A stretch of DNA of 64,000 nucleotides from Erythrobacter neustonensis. GTDB lineage: Bacteria; Pseudomonadota; Alphaproteobacteria; Sphingomonadales; Sphingomonadaceae. Both the position numbers and the translations under genes were made by a program. Shown here piece after piece: positions 45,261-54,606 of this stretch. Where the stretch lies: positions 2,852,001-2,916,000 of the forward strand of contig NZ_CP016033.1 of assembly GCF_001663175.1 (NCBI RefSeq), written 5' to 3'. A model generated the notes under the pieces. The model was not told where the DNA came from. It saw only the letters and a program-made list of their open reading frames with translations, and did no database searches. Position 1 is the first letter of the stretch; each line of letters opens with the position of its first letter.

Positions 45261-45835
45261 TGCGGATCATTGCAGGCGAATGGCGCGGCCGGAAGCTTGT
45301 CGCCCCCAAGGGCGAGGCCACGCGCCCCACTGCCGACCGCGCACGCGAGACGCTGTTCGCGATGCTGACCAGCCGGCTGGGCGATTTTGCCGGATTGCAG
45401 GTGGTAGATCTGTTCGCAGGCTCGGGCGCGCTGGGCCTCGAGGCGCTGTCGCGCGGCGCGGAGCATTGTCTGTTTGTCGAGCAGGACCGCGCGGCGGTCG
45501 ATGTCATCCGCGCCAATATCGCGGCGCTGGATGCCGGGCTGCGGACGCGGGTTGAAACGGGTTCGGTAATGGGCCTGCGATCGGCGACCCGGCCGCTCGA
45601 CCTCATTCTGGCCGATCCGCCCTACCATTCGGGTGCGGGGGAAGTCGCGCTTGATCGCCTGCTGCGGCTCGGCTGGATCGGGCCGGAGACCTGGATCGCG
45701 CTCGAAACCGCCTTCAACGAGGATGTCGCGATCAAGGGCCTCGTCAAGGATGCGGAGCGCCGGGTCGGCAAGGGGAAGCTCCATCTCTTGCGGATGGATC
45801 CTGATACCCCCGCCGACCCGGCTGCGACCCGCTAG
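45260..45835 (+). CDS. rsmD: 16S rRNA (guanine966-N2)-methyltransferase
   Basis: 191 residues. MRIIAGEWRGRKLVAPKG is the standard RsmD opening; the SAM site is VVDLFAGSGALGLEALSRGA and the catalytic motif LILADPPYHSG. It starts in the stop codon of the pseudouridine synthase gene, forming an rRNA-modification pair. Convergent with the next gene, 3 bases apart. Confidence 0.95.
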   Translation: MRIIAGEWRGRKLVAPKGEATRPTADRARETLFAMLTSRLGDFAGLQVVDLFAGSGALGLEALSRGAEHCLFVEQDRAAVDVIRANIAALDAGLRTRVETGSVMGLRSATRPLDLILADPPYHSGAGEVALDRLLRLGWIGPETWIALETAFNEDVAIKGLVKDAERRVGKGKLHLLRMDPDTPADPAATR

Positions 45836-45838
45836 GGC

Positions 45839-46300
45839 TTAACCCTTCATCGCTTTCACGCGGGTTTCGAGTTCGACCCACGTGGCTTCGCGCTGGGGTT
45901 CGGCCATCGCGGCGAGCGTTGCCTTGTCGCCGTCGGCAATCCGCCAGAACAGCGTCTGGCGATCTTCGCTCAAGGTCCAGAAATAGGACTGGATCTCGGG
46001 CGTCCAGGTGCCGAAGGCGGTGCGCTGTTCGGCAGGCCAGGCCTCCATCTTGGCGGCCTGTTCCTCGCTCGACAGCGTCGGCGCGGCGGCCGGGGCGGTC
46101 ACGGCATCGGCGGGCGTGCTTTCGACCGGCGGGGTCGCTGCGGCGGCATCGACGGGCGCAGCATCCTGCGCGGGGGCTTCGGCTGCGGGTTGCTCTGCCG
46201 TATCCACGGAGGCCTGATCCTGCGCAAAGGCCAGTGCCGGCGTCATCGCCAGAGCAGCGGCAGCGGTTGCGAGACCGAAGGTATTCAGAGACTTGTGCAT
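45839..46300 (-). CDS. Exported protein of unknown function
   Basis: 153 residues. A signal peptide (MHKSLNTFGLATAAAALAMT, cleavage near AFA-Q, residue 26) precedes an Ala/Pro/Glu low-complexity linker and a compact C-terminal region with WPAEQRTAFGTWTPEIQSYFWTL and FWRIADGDKATLAAM. Domain not recognised; the pattern recalls small sphingomonad periplasmic proteins. GGAG precedes the ATG at 46300. Confidence 0.75.
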   Translation of the reverse strand: MHKSLNTFGLATAAAALAMTPALAFAQDQASVDTAEQPAAEAPAQDAAPVDAAAATPPVESTPADAVTAPAAAPTLSSEEQAAKMEAWPAEQRTAFGTWTPEIQSYFWTLSEDRQTLFWRIADGDKATLAAMAEPQREATWVELETRVKAMKG

Positions 46301-46312
46301 GGGTAACTCCAA

Positions 46313-46557
46313 TCAATAAGTGTCCCAAGCACGACGAACGCAAAAAGCGAATTTCCAGGCCCGGCGGTGCAATCCCCTGCTTGCCGGGCAGGATCAATAT
46401 GCCCACGCGATTTCGGGACGCAATCGTGCCGAGCGCCGGATATCCCGCCACGGGCCCGACCGGGCGGGAAATGTGGCTGAAAAGCGGCGGGCCGATTCCG
46501 GCATTCGCGCTGCGACAGGCTTTATTCCGCGCCGCGCTGCTTGCCCCCCGCCCCATT
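46313..46557. other. Intergenic region upstream of uvrD
   Basis: No gene supported here. An imperfect TCCCGCC/GGCGGGA hairpin is visible near 46444-46471 without a U-tract. The uvrD SOS box begins at 46558. Confidence 0.4.
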
Positions 46558-46572
46558 GTTCCCTACCTGTTC
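46558..46572 (+). promoter_or_regulatory. SOS (LexA) box of uvrD
   Basis: GTTCCCTACCTGTTC, a perfect alphaproteobacterial LexA motif GTTC-N7-GTTC, ending 10 bases before the uvrD ATG. It differs from the recA box (GTTCCCTACTTGTTC on that strand) at one base. The position implies that LexA would block transcription start or early elongation of a near-leaderless mRNA. Confidence 0.85.
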
Positions 46573-46582
46573 GCCTGACACC

Positions 46583-48886
46583 ATGAGCAACACCCTGCCC
46601 TCCCCCGCTTCGCCCGAATCGGTTCCCGCCTATGCGGCGCGCCTGAACCCGCCGCAGCGTGCCGCCGTGCTTGCGACCGAAGGGCCGGTGCTGATGCTCG
46701 CGGGTGCCGGCACGGGCAAGACCGCCGCGCTGACATCGCGGCTGGCGCACCTTGTCGCCACGGGCCGCGCCTACCCTTCGCAGATCCTGTGCGTTACCTT
46801 CACCAACAAGGCCGCGCGCGAGATGCGCGAACGTGTTGCGCATCATCTGGGCCCGCAGGCCGAGGGACTGCCTTGGCTGGGCACCTTCCACTCGATCTGC
46901 GCCAAGATGCTGCGCCGCCATGCCGAATTGGTCGGCCTGCAGCACAATTACACCATCATCGACACCGACGATCAGCTGCGCCTGCTCAAGCAGCTCATCG
47001 CAGAGGCCGAACTGGACGAGAAACGCTGGCCCGCGCGCCAGCTGGCCGGCTTGATCGACCGCTGGAAGAACCGCGGCCTGCTCCCGTCCGATCTCGATGC
47101 GACCGAGAACGAGGCTTACGCCAATGGCAAGGGCACCGCGCTCTATGCCCGCTATCAGGAACGCCTGCGGCAATTGAACGCCTGCGATTTCGGCGACCTG
47201 ATGCTGCACATGGTCACGATCCTCAAGACGCACCGCGACATCCTGACCGACTATCAGCGCCGGTTCCGCTATATCATGGTGGATGAATATCAGGACACCA
47301 ATGCGGTCCAGTATCTCTGGCTGCGGCTGCTGGCGCAGGGTCACAAGAACATCTGCGTGGTCGGCGACGATGACCAGTCGATCTATTCCTGGCGCGGGGC
47401 CGAGGTTGCCAACATCCTGCGGTTCGAGAAGGATTTCCCGGGCGCCGAAGTGATCCGGCTCGAACAGAATTACCGCTCCACCCCGCATATCCTTGGCGCG
47501 GCATCGGGCCTGATCGCCGAAAACTCGCAGCGCCACGACAAGACGCTGTGGACCGAGGTCAATGGCGGCGACAAGGTCAAGGTCATCGGCGTGTGGGACG
47601 CGCCCGAGGAAGCGCGCCGCGTGGGCGAGGCGATCGAGCGGCTCGAACGCGAAGGCGCAGCGCTCGATCAGGTCGCCATCCTCGTGCGCGCGCAATACCA
47701 GACGCGCGAATTCGAAGACCGCTTCATCCAGATCGGTATCAATTACCGGATCATCGGCGGTTTCCGCTTTTACGAGCGCGCCGAAATCCGCGACGCGCTC
47801 GCCTATCTGCGGCTGATCGCACAGCCGCAGGACGATCTGGCGTTCGAACGAATCCACAACCAGCCCAAGCGCGGGCTCGGTGCCAAGGCGCTCGAAGCGA
47901 TGCACAGCCACGCACGGCGCACCGGCCTGCCGCTGGCGGCCGCTGCGCTGCAACTGGCCGACAGCGACGAATTGCCCAAGCGCAGCGCGATCACGATCGG
48001 CGCGCTGATGCGCCAGTTCCTCCACTGGCGCGAACAATCCGAGGTGCTGTCGCCTTCGGATCTGTTGCGGCTGGTGCTGGAGGAAAGCGGCTACAACGCG
48101 ATGCTCGCCGCCGATCGCTCGCCCGAGAGTGCGGGGCGCGCGGAAAACCTGTCCGAACTCGCCCGCGCGATGGAGGAATACGCAACGCTCGGCGATTTCC
48201 TCGAACATGTCAGCCTCGTCATGGACAACGACCGCGCCAACGAAGGCGAGACGGTGACGATCATGACGATCCACGCTGCCAAGGGGCTGGAGTTCGACAA
48301 TGTCTTCTGCGTCGGCTGGGAAGAAGGCGTGTTCCCCTCGCAGCGCGCGATCGACGAAGGCGGGCTTGCCTCTCTGGAGGAAGAGCGCCGGCTGGCATAT
48401 GTCGCGATCACCCGGGCGCGGCGGCACTGCACGATCCTGCACGCCGCGAACCGCCGGATCTATGGCCAGTGGACCAGCAGCATTCCCTCGCGCTTCATCG
48501 AGGAACTGCCCGAGGAGCATATCGACCAGGAAACCACGCTGACCGGCGGCGCATCGCTGTGGCGCGCCAACTGGAGCGAGCAGGACGATCCCTTCGCGCA
48601 TGTCGCGCGCGACCGGCCAGAACGCGCGCAGCAGCGCGGCCCCGGATGGCAGCGCGCGATAGCTTCGGGCTATGATCCCAAGCCGGTGCGGATCAAGGAA
48701 AACACCCGCTCGGCGGCGAGCTTTGCCGCACCGGCGCGTGTCGATGTCGCGGTGGGGGCGATGGTTTCGCACACGCGCTTCGGCACCGGCTGCGTGATCG
48801 ATCAGGAAGGCAACAAGCTGACGATCATGTTCGAGGAGGTCGGCGAAAAGCGCGTGCTCGACTCGTTTGTCACCGTGATCGGCTGA
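46583..48886 (+). CDS. uvrD: ATP-dependent DNA helicase UvrD/PcrA
   Basis: Superfamily 1A 3'-5' helicase in nucleotide-excision and mismatch repair. 767 residues. Motifs in order: Walker A LAGAGTGKTAAL, TFTNKAAREMRER, Walker B VDEYQDTNAVQ, GDDDQSIYSWRGA, QNYRSTPHIL, TIHAAKGLEFDNVF and YVAITRARR. The C-terminal tudor-like end (VSHTRFGTGCV) is present. I use the ATG at 46583; a start at 46541 would put the SOS box inside the gene. Confidence 0.96.
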   Translation: MSNTLPSPASPESVPAYAARLNPPQRAAVLATEGPVLMLAGAGTGKTAALTSRLAHLVATGRAYPSQILCVTFTNKAAREMRERVAHHLGPQAEGLPWLGTFHSICAKMLRRHAELVGLQHNYTIIDTDDQLRLLKQLIAEAELDEKRWPARQLAGLIDRWKNRGLLPSDLDATENEAYANGKGTALYARYQERLRQLNACDFGDLMLHMVTILKTHRDILTDYQRRFRYIMVDEYQDTNAVQYLWLRLLAQGHKNICVVGDDDQSIYSWRGAEVANILRFEKDFPGAEVIRLEQNYRSTPHILGAASGLIAENSQRHDKTLWTEVNGGDKVKVIGVWDAPEEARRVGEAIERLEREGAALDQVAILVRAQYQTREFEDRFIQIGINYRIIGGFRFYERAEIRDALAYLRLIAQPQDDLAFERIHNQPKRGLGAKALEAMHSHARRTGLPLAAAALQLADSDELPKRSAITIGALMRQFLHWREQSEVLSPSDLLRLVLEESGYNAMLAADRSPESAGRAENLSELARAMEEYATLGDFLEHVSLVMDNDRANEGETVTIMTIHAAKGLEFDNVFCVGWEEGVFPSQRAIDEGGLASLEEERRLAYVAITRARRHCTILHAANRRIYGQWTSSIPSRFIEELPEEHIDQETTLTGGASLWRANWSEQDDPFAHVARDRPERAQQRGPGWQRAIASGYDPKPVRIKENTRSAASFAAPARVDVAVGAMVSHTRFGTGCVIDQEGNKLTIMFEEVGEKRVLDSFVTVIG

Positions 48887-48904
48887 TCGCGGGGTTACAG
48901 GCAG

Positions 48905-49750
48905 TCAGCCGGCCAGTTCGCCCGCCGGCGGCGCATCGGCCTTGCGCCAATAGCGCGGCTCGAACGGGCGGAGGAGTTCGCCCCAGGCATCGCGCGTACC
49001 TTCGGCGATCCCGGTTTCGCAGTTGAGATGCGGTGCGGGGTCGCAATAGGTGCCGAACGCCTTGTCCCAGACCGTCAGCATGTTGCCGTAATTGGTCCCC
49101 ATCAATGTCTCGTCGCGGATGTGGTGCAGACGGTGTGCCGCGGGCGAGATCAGCACCTTGCCCAGCACGCCCAATGTCCATGGCACGTCGGCGTGGATGA
49201 AATAGCCCCACCAGCCGCGGATGATCACCGAAACCGCGATCGCCCAGAATGGCACGCCGAGCAGGATTGCAGGCACATTGTCCATCACCAGCGCCAGCGC
49301 CTCGCCCAGCGGATGCTTGCGGCGCACGCTCAGCCAGGTCATCGCCTCGTCGGCGTGATGCGTCGCATGGATGCGCCACAGCGCGGGAGAATGTTCGAAA
49401 CGGTGGCGCCAATAGGCGGCAAATTCGACCAGCACGACCGCGCCGATCACGCTGACCGTACCCGGCATCGCGTCCCAGAAACCGGTCAACACCGCCGCGC
49501 GCGGCAGCAAGAGCAATCCGGCAAACACCGGCACGGCAATCAAGGGCACGAAGATCAGCGCGTTGACCAGCATCAGAACGATATTGGTGACGCTTTCGCC
49601 GCGCGCACGGCGAAGGCTGGCGATGATCGCCTTGCGCTTGGTGACATAGGCCAGCGTGCCGAACACCAGTGCGACAGGCAAAAGCTCGGCCATTTCGTGG
49701 CGAGCGGTCTGGGCAATCTCTGCAATCACGGCGGCAAGGATAGGCACCAT
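48905..49750 (-). CDS. Sterol desaturase / fatty acid hydroxylase family membrane protein
   Basis: 281 residues, several membrane helices, and the di-iron histidine boxes HRFEH, HATHH and HRLHH in the expected order. Members hydroxylate or desaturate sterols, fatty acids, carotenoids or sphingolipids. Carotenoid or sphingolipid modification would fit a sphingomonad but is inference; no pathway genes are nearby. Convergent with uvrD. Confidence 0.9.
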   Translation of the reverse strand: MVPILAAVIAEIAQTARHEMAELLPVALVFGTLAYVTKRKAIIASLRRARGESVTNIVLMLVNALIFVPLIAVPVFAGLLLLPRAAVLTGFWDAMPGTVSVIGAVVLVEFAAYWRHRFEHSPALWRIHATHHADEAMTWLSVRRKHPLGEALALVMDNVPAILLGVPFWAIAVSVIIRGWWGYFIHADVPWTLGVLGKVLISPAAHRLHHIRDETLMGTNYGNMLTVWDKAFGTYCDPAPHLNCETGIAEGTRDAWGELLRPFEPRYWRKADAPPAGELAG

Positions 49751-49786
49751 CCGCCAAGAAAGCGTTAATCGCGCGCGGGGCAGGTC

Positions 49787-51223
49787 CTAGCCGAAGCCGA
49801 CGTCGAGGAAGCTCGGACGCGGGCCATTCCATTCGCCGGCGGGAACGGGTTCGTCGTCCTCGCGGTAACGCCGGGGCTTCCGGTCGTCGCTGGCGGTGAC
49901 GCGGTCGGTCCGCGGCGCGGATTTTTCGCGGCGCGGTCGTTCTTCCCGCGGCGCGCGCTCTTGACGCGGCTCGCGGTCTTCGCGGCTGCGGCGCGGCTTG
50001 CGTTCGGAGGGCGGCGCATCGTCTTCGCTACGCGCTTCGGGTTCGGGCTTGGCCTTCGCCTTGGCCGCTTCGGCTTTCGCGAGCGCTTCGGTCAGATCGA
50101 TGCGCACATCGTCCTTGCCGAACACCTTGATCGGACTTCCGGTCAGCTTTTCGACATTGCTGATGGCTTCGGCATCTTCTTCGGAAACGAAGGTGAAAGC
50201 CCGTCCCTTTGCGCCTGCGCGGCCCGTGCGCCCGATGCGGTGGACGTAATCGTCAGGGTGCCAGGGCGTGTCGAAGTTGAACACGTGGCTCACACCCTTG
50301 ATGTCTAGCCCGCGCGCCGCAACGTCCGACGCGACGAGGATGTTGACCTCGCCCGCCTTGAACCGGTCGAGCTCCTTGATCCGCGAGGACTGGTCCATGT
50401 CGCCATGGATCTCGCTGGCGCGGAAGCCGTGGCGGTTGAGGCTCTGGTTGAGCTCGCGCACGGTGGTCTTCTTGTTGGCGAAAATGATCGCGTTCTCGAC
50501 CAGATCGTTTTCGAGGAACCAGCGCAGCGTCTCGCGCTTCTGCTTCGACTTCACCGGCACCTTGAAGGCGGTGATATCCTTGTTGGTCGTCGCCGCACGC
50601 GCGGTTTCGATGCGCTTGGGATTGGTCAGGAACTTCTTCGCCAGCTTCTCGATCGGCGCGGGCATGGTGGCCGAAAACAGCATCGTCTGCCGCGATTCGG
50701 GAAGCTTGGAGCAGATGAATTCGATGTCGGGGATGAACCCCATGTCGAGCATCCGGTCGGCCTCGTCGATCACCAAGAGTTCGCAGCCGTTGAGCATGAT
50801 CTTGCCGCGTTCGAACAGGTCCATGAGGCGGCCCGGCGTCGCGATCAGCACGTCGACCCCGTCGCTCAGCGCCTTCAATTGGTCGCCCATCTGCACGCCG
50901 CCGATCAGCAGCGCCATCTTGAGATCGTGGTTCTTGCCGTATTTCTCGAAATTCTCGGCAACCTGCGCGGCCAGTTCGCGCGTGGGTTCGAGGATCAGCG
51001 AGCGCGGCATCAGCGCGCGGCGCCGTCCGGCGGCCATCACATCGATCATCGGAAGCACGAAGCTTGCGGTCTTGCCCGTCCCCGTCTGGGCGATGCCGAT
51101 CAGGTCCTTCATCATCAGGACGGTCGGAATTGCCTGGGCCTGGATCGCAGTGGGCGTGGTGTAGCCCGCGTCCTCCACGGCTTTGAGCAATTCGGGCGAA
51201 AGGCCGAGATCGGCGAAAGTCAT
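49787..51223 (-). CDS. DEAD-box RNA helicase (RhlE-like)
   Basis: 478 residues. Q motif FADLGLSPELLKAV, Walker A AQTGTGKTASF, PTRELAAQV, DEAD in VIDEADRMLDMGF, SAT, and HRIGRTGRAGAKG. A basic and acidic, Arg/Glu/Asp-rich disordered tail after about residue 385 probably binds RNA. It unwinds short RNA duplexes in ribosome assembly or decay. ATG at 51223 (MTFADLGLSPEL); the longer upstream frame is not family-like. Confidence 0.93.
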   Translation of the reverse strand: MTFADLGLSPELLKAVEDAGYTTPTAIQAQAIPTVLMMKDLIGIAQTGTGKTASFVLPMIDVMAAGRRRALMPRSLILEPTRELAAQVAENFEKYGKNHDLKMALLIGGVQMGDQLKALSDGVDVLIATPGRLMDLFERGKIMLNGCELLVIDEADRMLDMGFIPDIEFICSKLPESRQTMLFSATMPAPIEKLAKKFLTNPKRIETARAATTNKDITAFKVPVKSKQKRETLRWFLENDLVENAIIFANKKTTVRELNQSLNRHGFRASEIHGDMDQSSRIKELDRFKAGEVNILVASDVAARGLDIKGVSHVFNFDTPWHPDDYVHRIGRTGRAGAKGRAFTFVSEEDAEAISNVEKLTGSPIKVFGKDDVRIDLTEALAKAEAAKAKAKPEPEARSEDDAPPSERKPRRSREDREPRQERAPREERPRREKSAPRTDRVTASDDRKPRRYREDDEPVPAGEWNGPRPSFLDVGFG

Positions 51224-51370
51224 GCTTGGTGTGGTGTCCGAGAATAGCGGGCAGGGTTGCTGCCGGGATTGCGGGCCTGCTGCGCACAGATGCACGACCA
51301 GAGGGCCGCCGCGCCTTTCCCGCAAATAGGCGCAAAAGTCAAGAAAACGCGCCTGTCTGCCCCGCGCGCG

Positions 51371-51961
51371 TCAACCGCGGGTCACGACCAGCTGGCGCAT
51401 CGTGGCGACTTCGCACCATGCGCCGGTGCGCGAGCGCAGCTTGTCGCGATCGACGCACAGGCGCCCGTCCTTGTTCTTCTCGACATAAAACCCGGCATAG
51501 AAGTCGCGCGCGCGGCAGGATTTTTCGAGGTTGACCGAAACCATCCGGGAATCGCGCAGGAACAGCACCAGCCGGTTGCCGCTGCCGGTCTGCACGCCGG
51601 CAATCTCGCCGATCGCAACGCATTTCTCCTTGCCGCGCTCCTCAAGCCGCGGAGCCGACTGACGATCGGGCATGACGGGGGCAAGGTTGAGCCGCGCCGG
51701 CCCGGGCTGCGGGACGATCCGCACCAACACCCGCTGTTCGATCCGGATCTGCTGCGCGCGGGCGCTTTGCCGCATTGCGGTCAGCGGATTGATTGCCGTG
51801 AGCATCGATTGCCCCGCCGATGCAGCCTCGTCGCATTGCGGTGCCGACGCCGCGTCGCGGTGCGGGACAGCGTCATCACCGCCCCTCAGGACGGCAGCGG
51901 CATCACCCCACAGCGGCAGCAGAAACGCAATCGGCGCAGCAAGAGCGAACGAGCCGTGCAT
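51371..51961 (-). CDS. Putative exported protein of unknown function
   Basis: 196 residues starting MHGSFALAAPIAFLLPLWG, a plausible signal peptide. The C-terminal half looks globular, with RLVLFLRDSRMVSVNLEKSCRAR, DFYAGFYVEKNKDGRLCVDRDKL and a pair of late cysteines. I recognise no domain. Reasonable codon bias for this genome and absence of any competing gene support it as real. The exact start is uncertain. Confidence 0.65.
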   Translation of the reverse strand: MHGSFALAAPIAFLLPLWGDAAAVLRGGDDAVPHRDAASAPQCDEAASAGQSMLTAINPLTAMRQSARAQQIRIEQRVLVRIVPQPGPARLNLAPVMPDRQSAPRLEERGKEKCVAIGEIAGVQTGSGNRLVLFLRDSRMVSVNLEKSCRARDFYAGFYVEKNKDGRLCVDRDKLRSRTGAWCEVATMRQLVVTRG

Positions 51962-52127
51962 GGACGAAAGAGATTACCTCCCAAGGTTCGACGGGATCGG
52001 CGATGGCGCGCCGCGCAGCATCCGCAGCGCAGGCGATCTATGCCCTAAGCCTTTCAATTGAACCACCGCTTAACTGCTGCCCCGGATGTGCTGCAAAACC
52101 GATGGCACATTGCCCCATTGGTGTGGC

Positions 52128-53639
52128 ATGGCAGCAACAATGACCGACCTGTCTTCTGCCCAGAGCGAAAGCGCCGATGAATTCATGCGCGAAGCGGCCT
52201 TGCTGCTCGGCCCGCGCGGGCTGACTTCCGATCCCGAGCGGATGGACGCTTGGCTGACCGACTGGCGCGGCCGTTACACCGGGCGCGCATGTGCGCTGGC
52301 GTCGCCGGCGTCGACCGCGGAAGTTGCCGCGCTGGTCAGGCTGTGCGCGCAGCATCGCATTCCGATCGTGCCGCAGGGCGGCAACAGCGGCATGGCAGGC
52401 GGCGCGACCCCCGATGACAGCGGCACCGCGATCATCCTGTCGCTGCGCCGGATGAACGCGATCCGCGCCGTGTCGGCCGATGCGGGGCAGGCGGTGTGCG
52501 AGGCGGGCGTGGTGCTGCAGACACTGCACGAAGCCGCCGAAGCGAAAGGCATGCGCTTTGCGCTCACACTTGGCGGCAAGGGCTCGGCCACGATCGGCGG
52601 GCTGATCGCGACCAATGCCGGGGGAACGCAGGTGCTGCGCCACGGAACGATGCGTGCGCAGGTGCTGGGTCTTGAGGCCGTGCTTGCCGATGGCAGCGTG
52701 CTCGATCTGATGACCCCGCTGAAGAAAGACAATCGCGGCTTTGATCTGAAGCAGCTTCTGATCGGATCGGAAGGCACGCTCGGGATTGTCACCGCCGCCT
52801 GCCTGAAGCTGCTGCCCGCCCCCGCCGGCAGGGTGACGGCATGGGTCGGGCTTGGCGGGATTGTCGAGGCGCGCACGCTGCTGCGCCAGATCGAGCGCGC
52901 GATGGGCGAGGCACTCGAAGGGTTCGAAGTGGTGCCGGCGCATTGCCTTGATGCGGTGCTAGCGCATCAGCCCGCAGCCCGCGCGCCGCTGGGCCAAAGC
53001 CACGAATGGAACGCGCTGATCGAATGCGTGTCCCCCTCCAGCGACAACGCGATGCTGCGCGAAACGCTCGAAGCCGCGCTGGCCGCCGCGCTGGACGACG
53101 GACTGATTGCCGACGCCGTGATCGCCGCCAACGACACCCAGGCCGAAGCGTTCTGGGCCTTGCGCGATGGCATATCCGCGGCCGAACGCGCGCTTGGCCC
53201 GGCGATGCAGCACGATATCTCGGTTCCGGTCGAACGGATGCCCGAATTCATCCTCGCTGCGATTCCTGCGCTGGAAAGCGCGTTTCCCGGCACCCGCGCG
53301 ATCGCTTTCGGCCACCTTGGCGATGGCAACGTCCACTTTCACGTGATCGCCCCGGCAAGCGCGGTGCGCGGGGCCTGGGAAGAAGCGCAAGGCAAGACGA
53401 TCAGCGCGCAGGTTTACGACCTTGTGACCGCATGGGGCGGCTCGATCAGTGCCGAACATGGGATCGGCCAGATGAAGGTGGCCGAGCTTGCCCGGCTGCA
53501 CGATCCCGCCGCGCTCGCGGTGATGGCGGCGGTCAAACGCGCGCTCGATCCGGACAATCTGCTCAATCCGGGGAAACTCCTGCCCGGCCCGTCTGCGTCC
53601 CATTCCGGACCGCTTGCACCCGCGCGCGCTGTGCTTTAG
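52128..53639 (+). CDS. FAD-linked oxidoreductase (D-2-hydroxyacid dehydrogenase type)
   Basis: About 503 residues. An N-terminal VAO/PCMH-type FAD domain (IPIVPQGGNSGMAGGATP and LGGKGSATIGGLIATNAGG) and a C-terminal FAD-oxidase domain with FGHLGDGNVHFHV and SAEHGIGQMK, the metal and substrate motifs of D-lactate / D-2-hydroxyglutarate dehydrogenases. Electrons probably go to an electron-transfer flavoprotein or quinone. Start uncertain between 52128 and 52140; neither has a clear ribosome-binding site. Confidence 0.88.
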   Translation: MAATMTDLSSAQSESADEFMREAALLLGPRGLTSDPERMDAWLTDWRGRYTGRACALASPASTAEVAALVRLCAQHRIPIVPQGGNSGMAGGATPDDSGTAIILSLRRMNAIRAVSADAGQAVCEAGVVLQTLHEAAEAKGMRFALTLGGKGSATIGGLIATNAGGTQVLRHGTMRAQVLGLEAVLADGSVLDLMTPLKKDNRGFDLKQLLIGSEGTLGIVTAACLKLLPAPAGRVTAWVGLGGIVEARTLLRQIERAMGEALEGFEVVPAHCLDAVLAHQPAARAPLGQSHEWNALIECVSPSSDNAMLRETLEAALAAALDDGLIADAVIAANDTQAEAFWALRDGISAAERALGPAMQHDISVPVERMPEFILAAIPALESAFPGTRAIAFGHLGDGNVHFHVIAPASAVRGAWEEAQGKTISAQVYDLVTAWGGSISAEHGIGQMKVAELARLHDPAALAVMAAVKRALDPDNLLNPGKLLPGPSASHSGPLAPARAVL

Positions 53640-53714
53640 TGCGCGCCCATTCGGCGGGGAGGGAATGTTTTTTCCGCTGAGGGGATCATCCACTTCCGTT
53701 TCGGAGATTTTGTT

Positions 53715-54509
53715 ATGGCCAGCGCGCCGCAACCGCAACTTCCGTTGTTCTACAAGGACCTGCTTCCGCTCAACAGCCGCGATCACGCCGACTGGAAGGC
53801 TGGCACGCTCGACAGCGCCGAATACCTTTCCGTGACGCACGCGATCCCGGTGACCTCGGATGAATTCGTCGACGCACAGCGCCATTTCCCGATCGTGTTC
53901 ACCTCGGGCGAAAACCCGCTGCCGATCGCGTTGTTCGGCCTCAACGAAGGCGTGAACACCTTTGTCGGCGAAGACATGAAGATCAACGAAGCGATCTACC
54001 TGCCCGCCTATGCGCGCCGCTATCCCTTCATCCTCGCCAAGCTGCAGCCCGGCAACGATGACATGTCGCTGTGCTTCGATCCGGTTCCCGGCCTGCTGGG
54101 GAAGTTCGACGAAGGCCTCGCGCTGTTCGACGACGCCGGTCAGCCGACCGAATACACGCAAGGCGTGCTCGACTTCTGCCGCCGCTTCGAAGAAGCCGGC
54201 CAGCGCACCAAGCTGTTCATGGAAGAGCTCGAAAAGCTCAACATCCTGATGGACGGCGAAATCGCGATCACCCGCGGCGACATGCCCGACACCCCGTTCA
54301 TCTATCGCGGTTTCCGCATGGTCGACGAGAACAAGCTGCGCGAGCTTTCGGCCGAGAAGCTTGAGGAACTGTCGAAGAACGGCATGCTGATGCTGATCCA
54401 CGCACACCTCTTCTCGCTCAACCTGATGCGCACGATCTTCGAGCGTCAACTCTCGCAGGGCAAGGTGCCGATGAACGCGCAGGGTGAACCGGCAGCGGCG
54501 CTGAACTGA
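53715..54509 (+). CDS. SapC family protein
   Basis: 264 residues. PLFYKDLLPLNSRDHADWK is the typical SapC opening, followed by AIPVTSDEFVDAQRHFPIVF, ALFGLNEGVNTFV and a C-terminal ELEKLNILMDGE. The family is abundant in sphingomonads and Caulobacter relatives, often near TonB receptors, and has no settled function. GGAG precedes the ATG. Codon use is that of a well-expressed gene (mostly C- or G-ending). A hairpin terminator follows. Confidence 0.9.
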   Translation: MASAPQPQLPLFYKDLLPLNSRDHADWKAGTLDSAEYLSVTHAIPVTSDEFVDAQRHFPIVFTSGENPLPIALFGLNEGVNTFVGEDMKINEAIYLPAYARRYPFILAKLQPGNDDMSLCFDPVPGLLGKFDEGLALFDDAGQPTEYTQGVLDFCRRFEEAGQRTKLFMEELEKLNILMDGEIAITRGDMPDTPFIYRGFRMVDENKLRELSAEKLEELSKNGMLMLIHAHLFSLNLMRTIFERQLSQGKVPMNAQGEPAAALN

Positions 54510-54554
54510 TAGCAGTGGCCGGGGTGGCGACACTCCGGCCGATGCAGGAAATTG

Positions 54555-54590
54555 GCGGGCGGGTGGACGATGGTCGGCCCGCCCGCTTTG
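54555..54590 (+). terminator. Terminator after sapC
   Basis: GCGGGCGGG (54555-54563) pairs with CCCGCCCGC (54578-54586) around a 14-base loop, followed by TTTGCATTT. A second hairpin (54517-54540) precedes it. Confidence 0.65.
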
Positions 54591-54606
54591 CATTTCCCGG
54601 GCCGCG

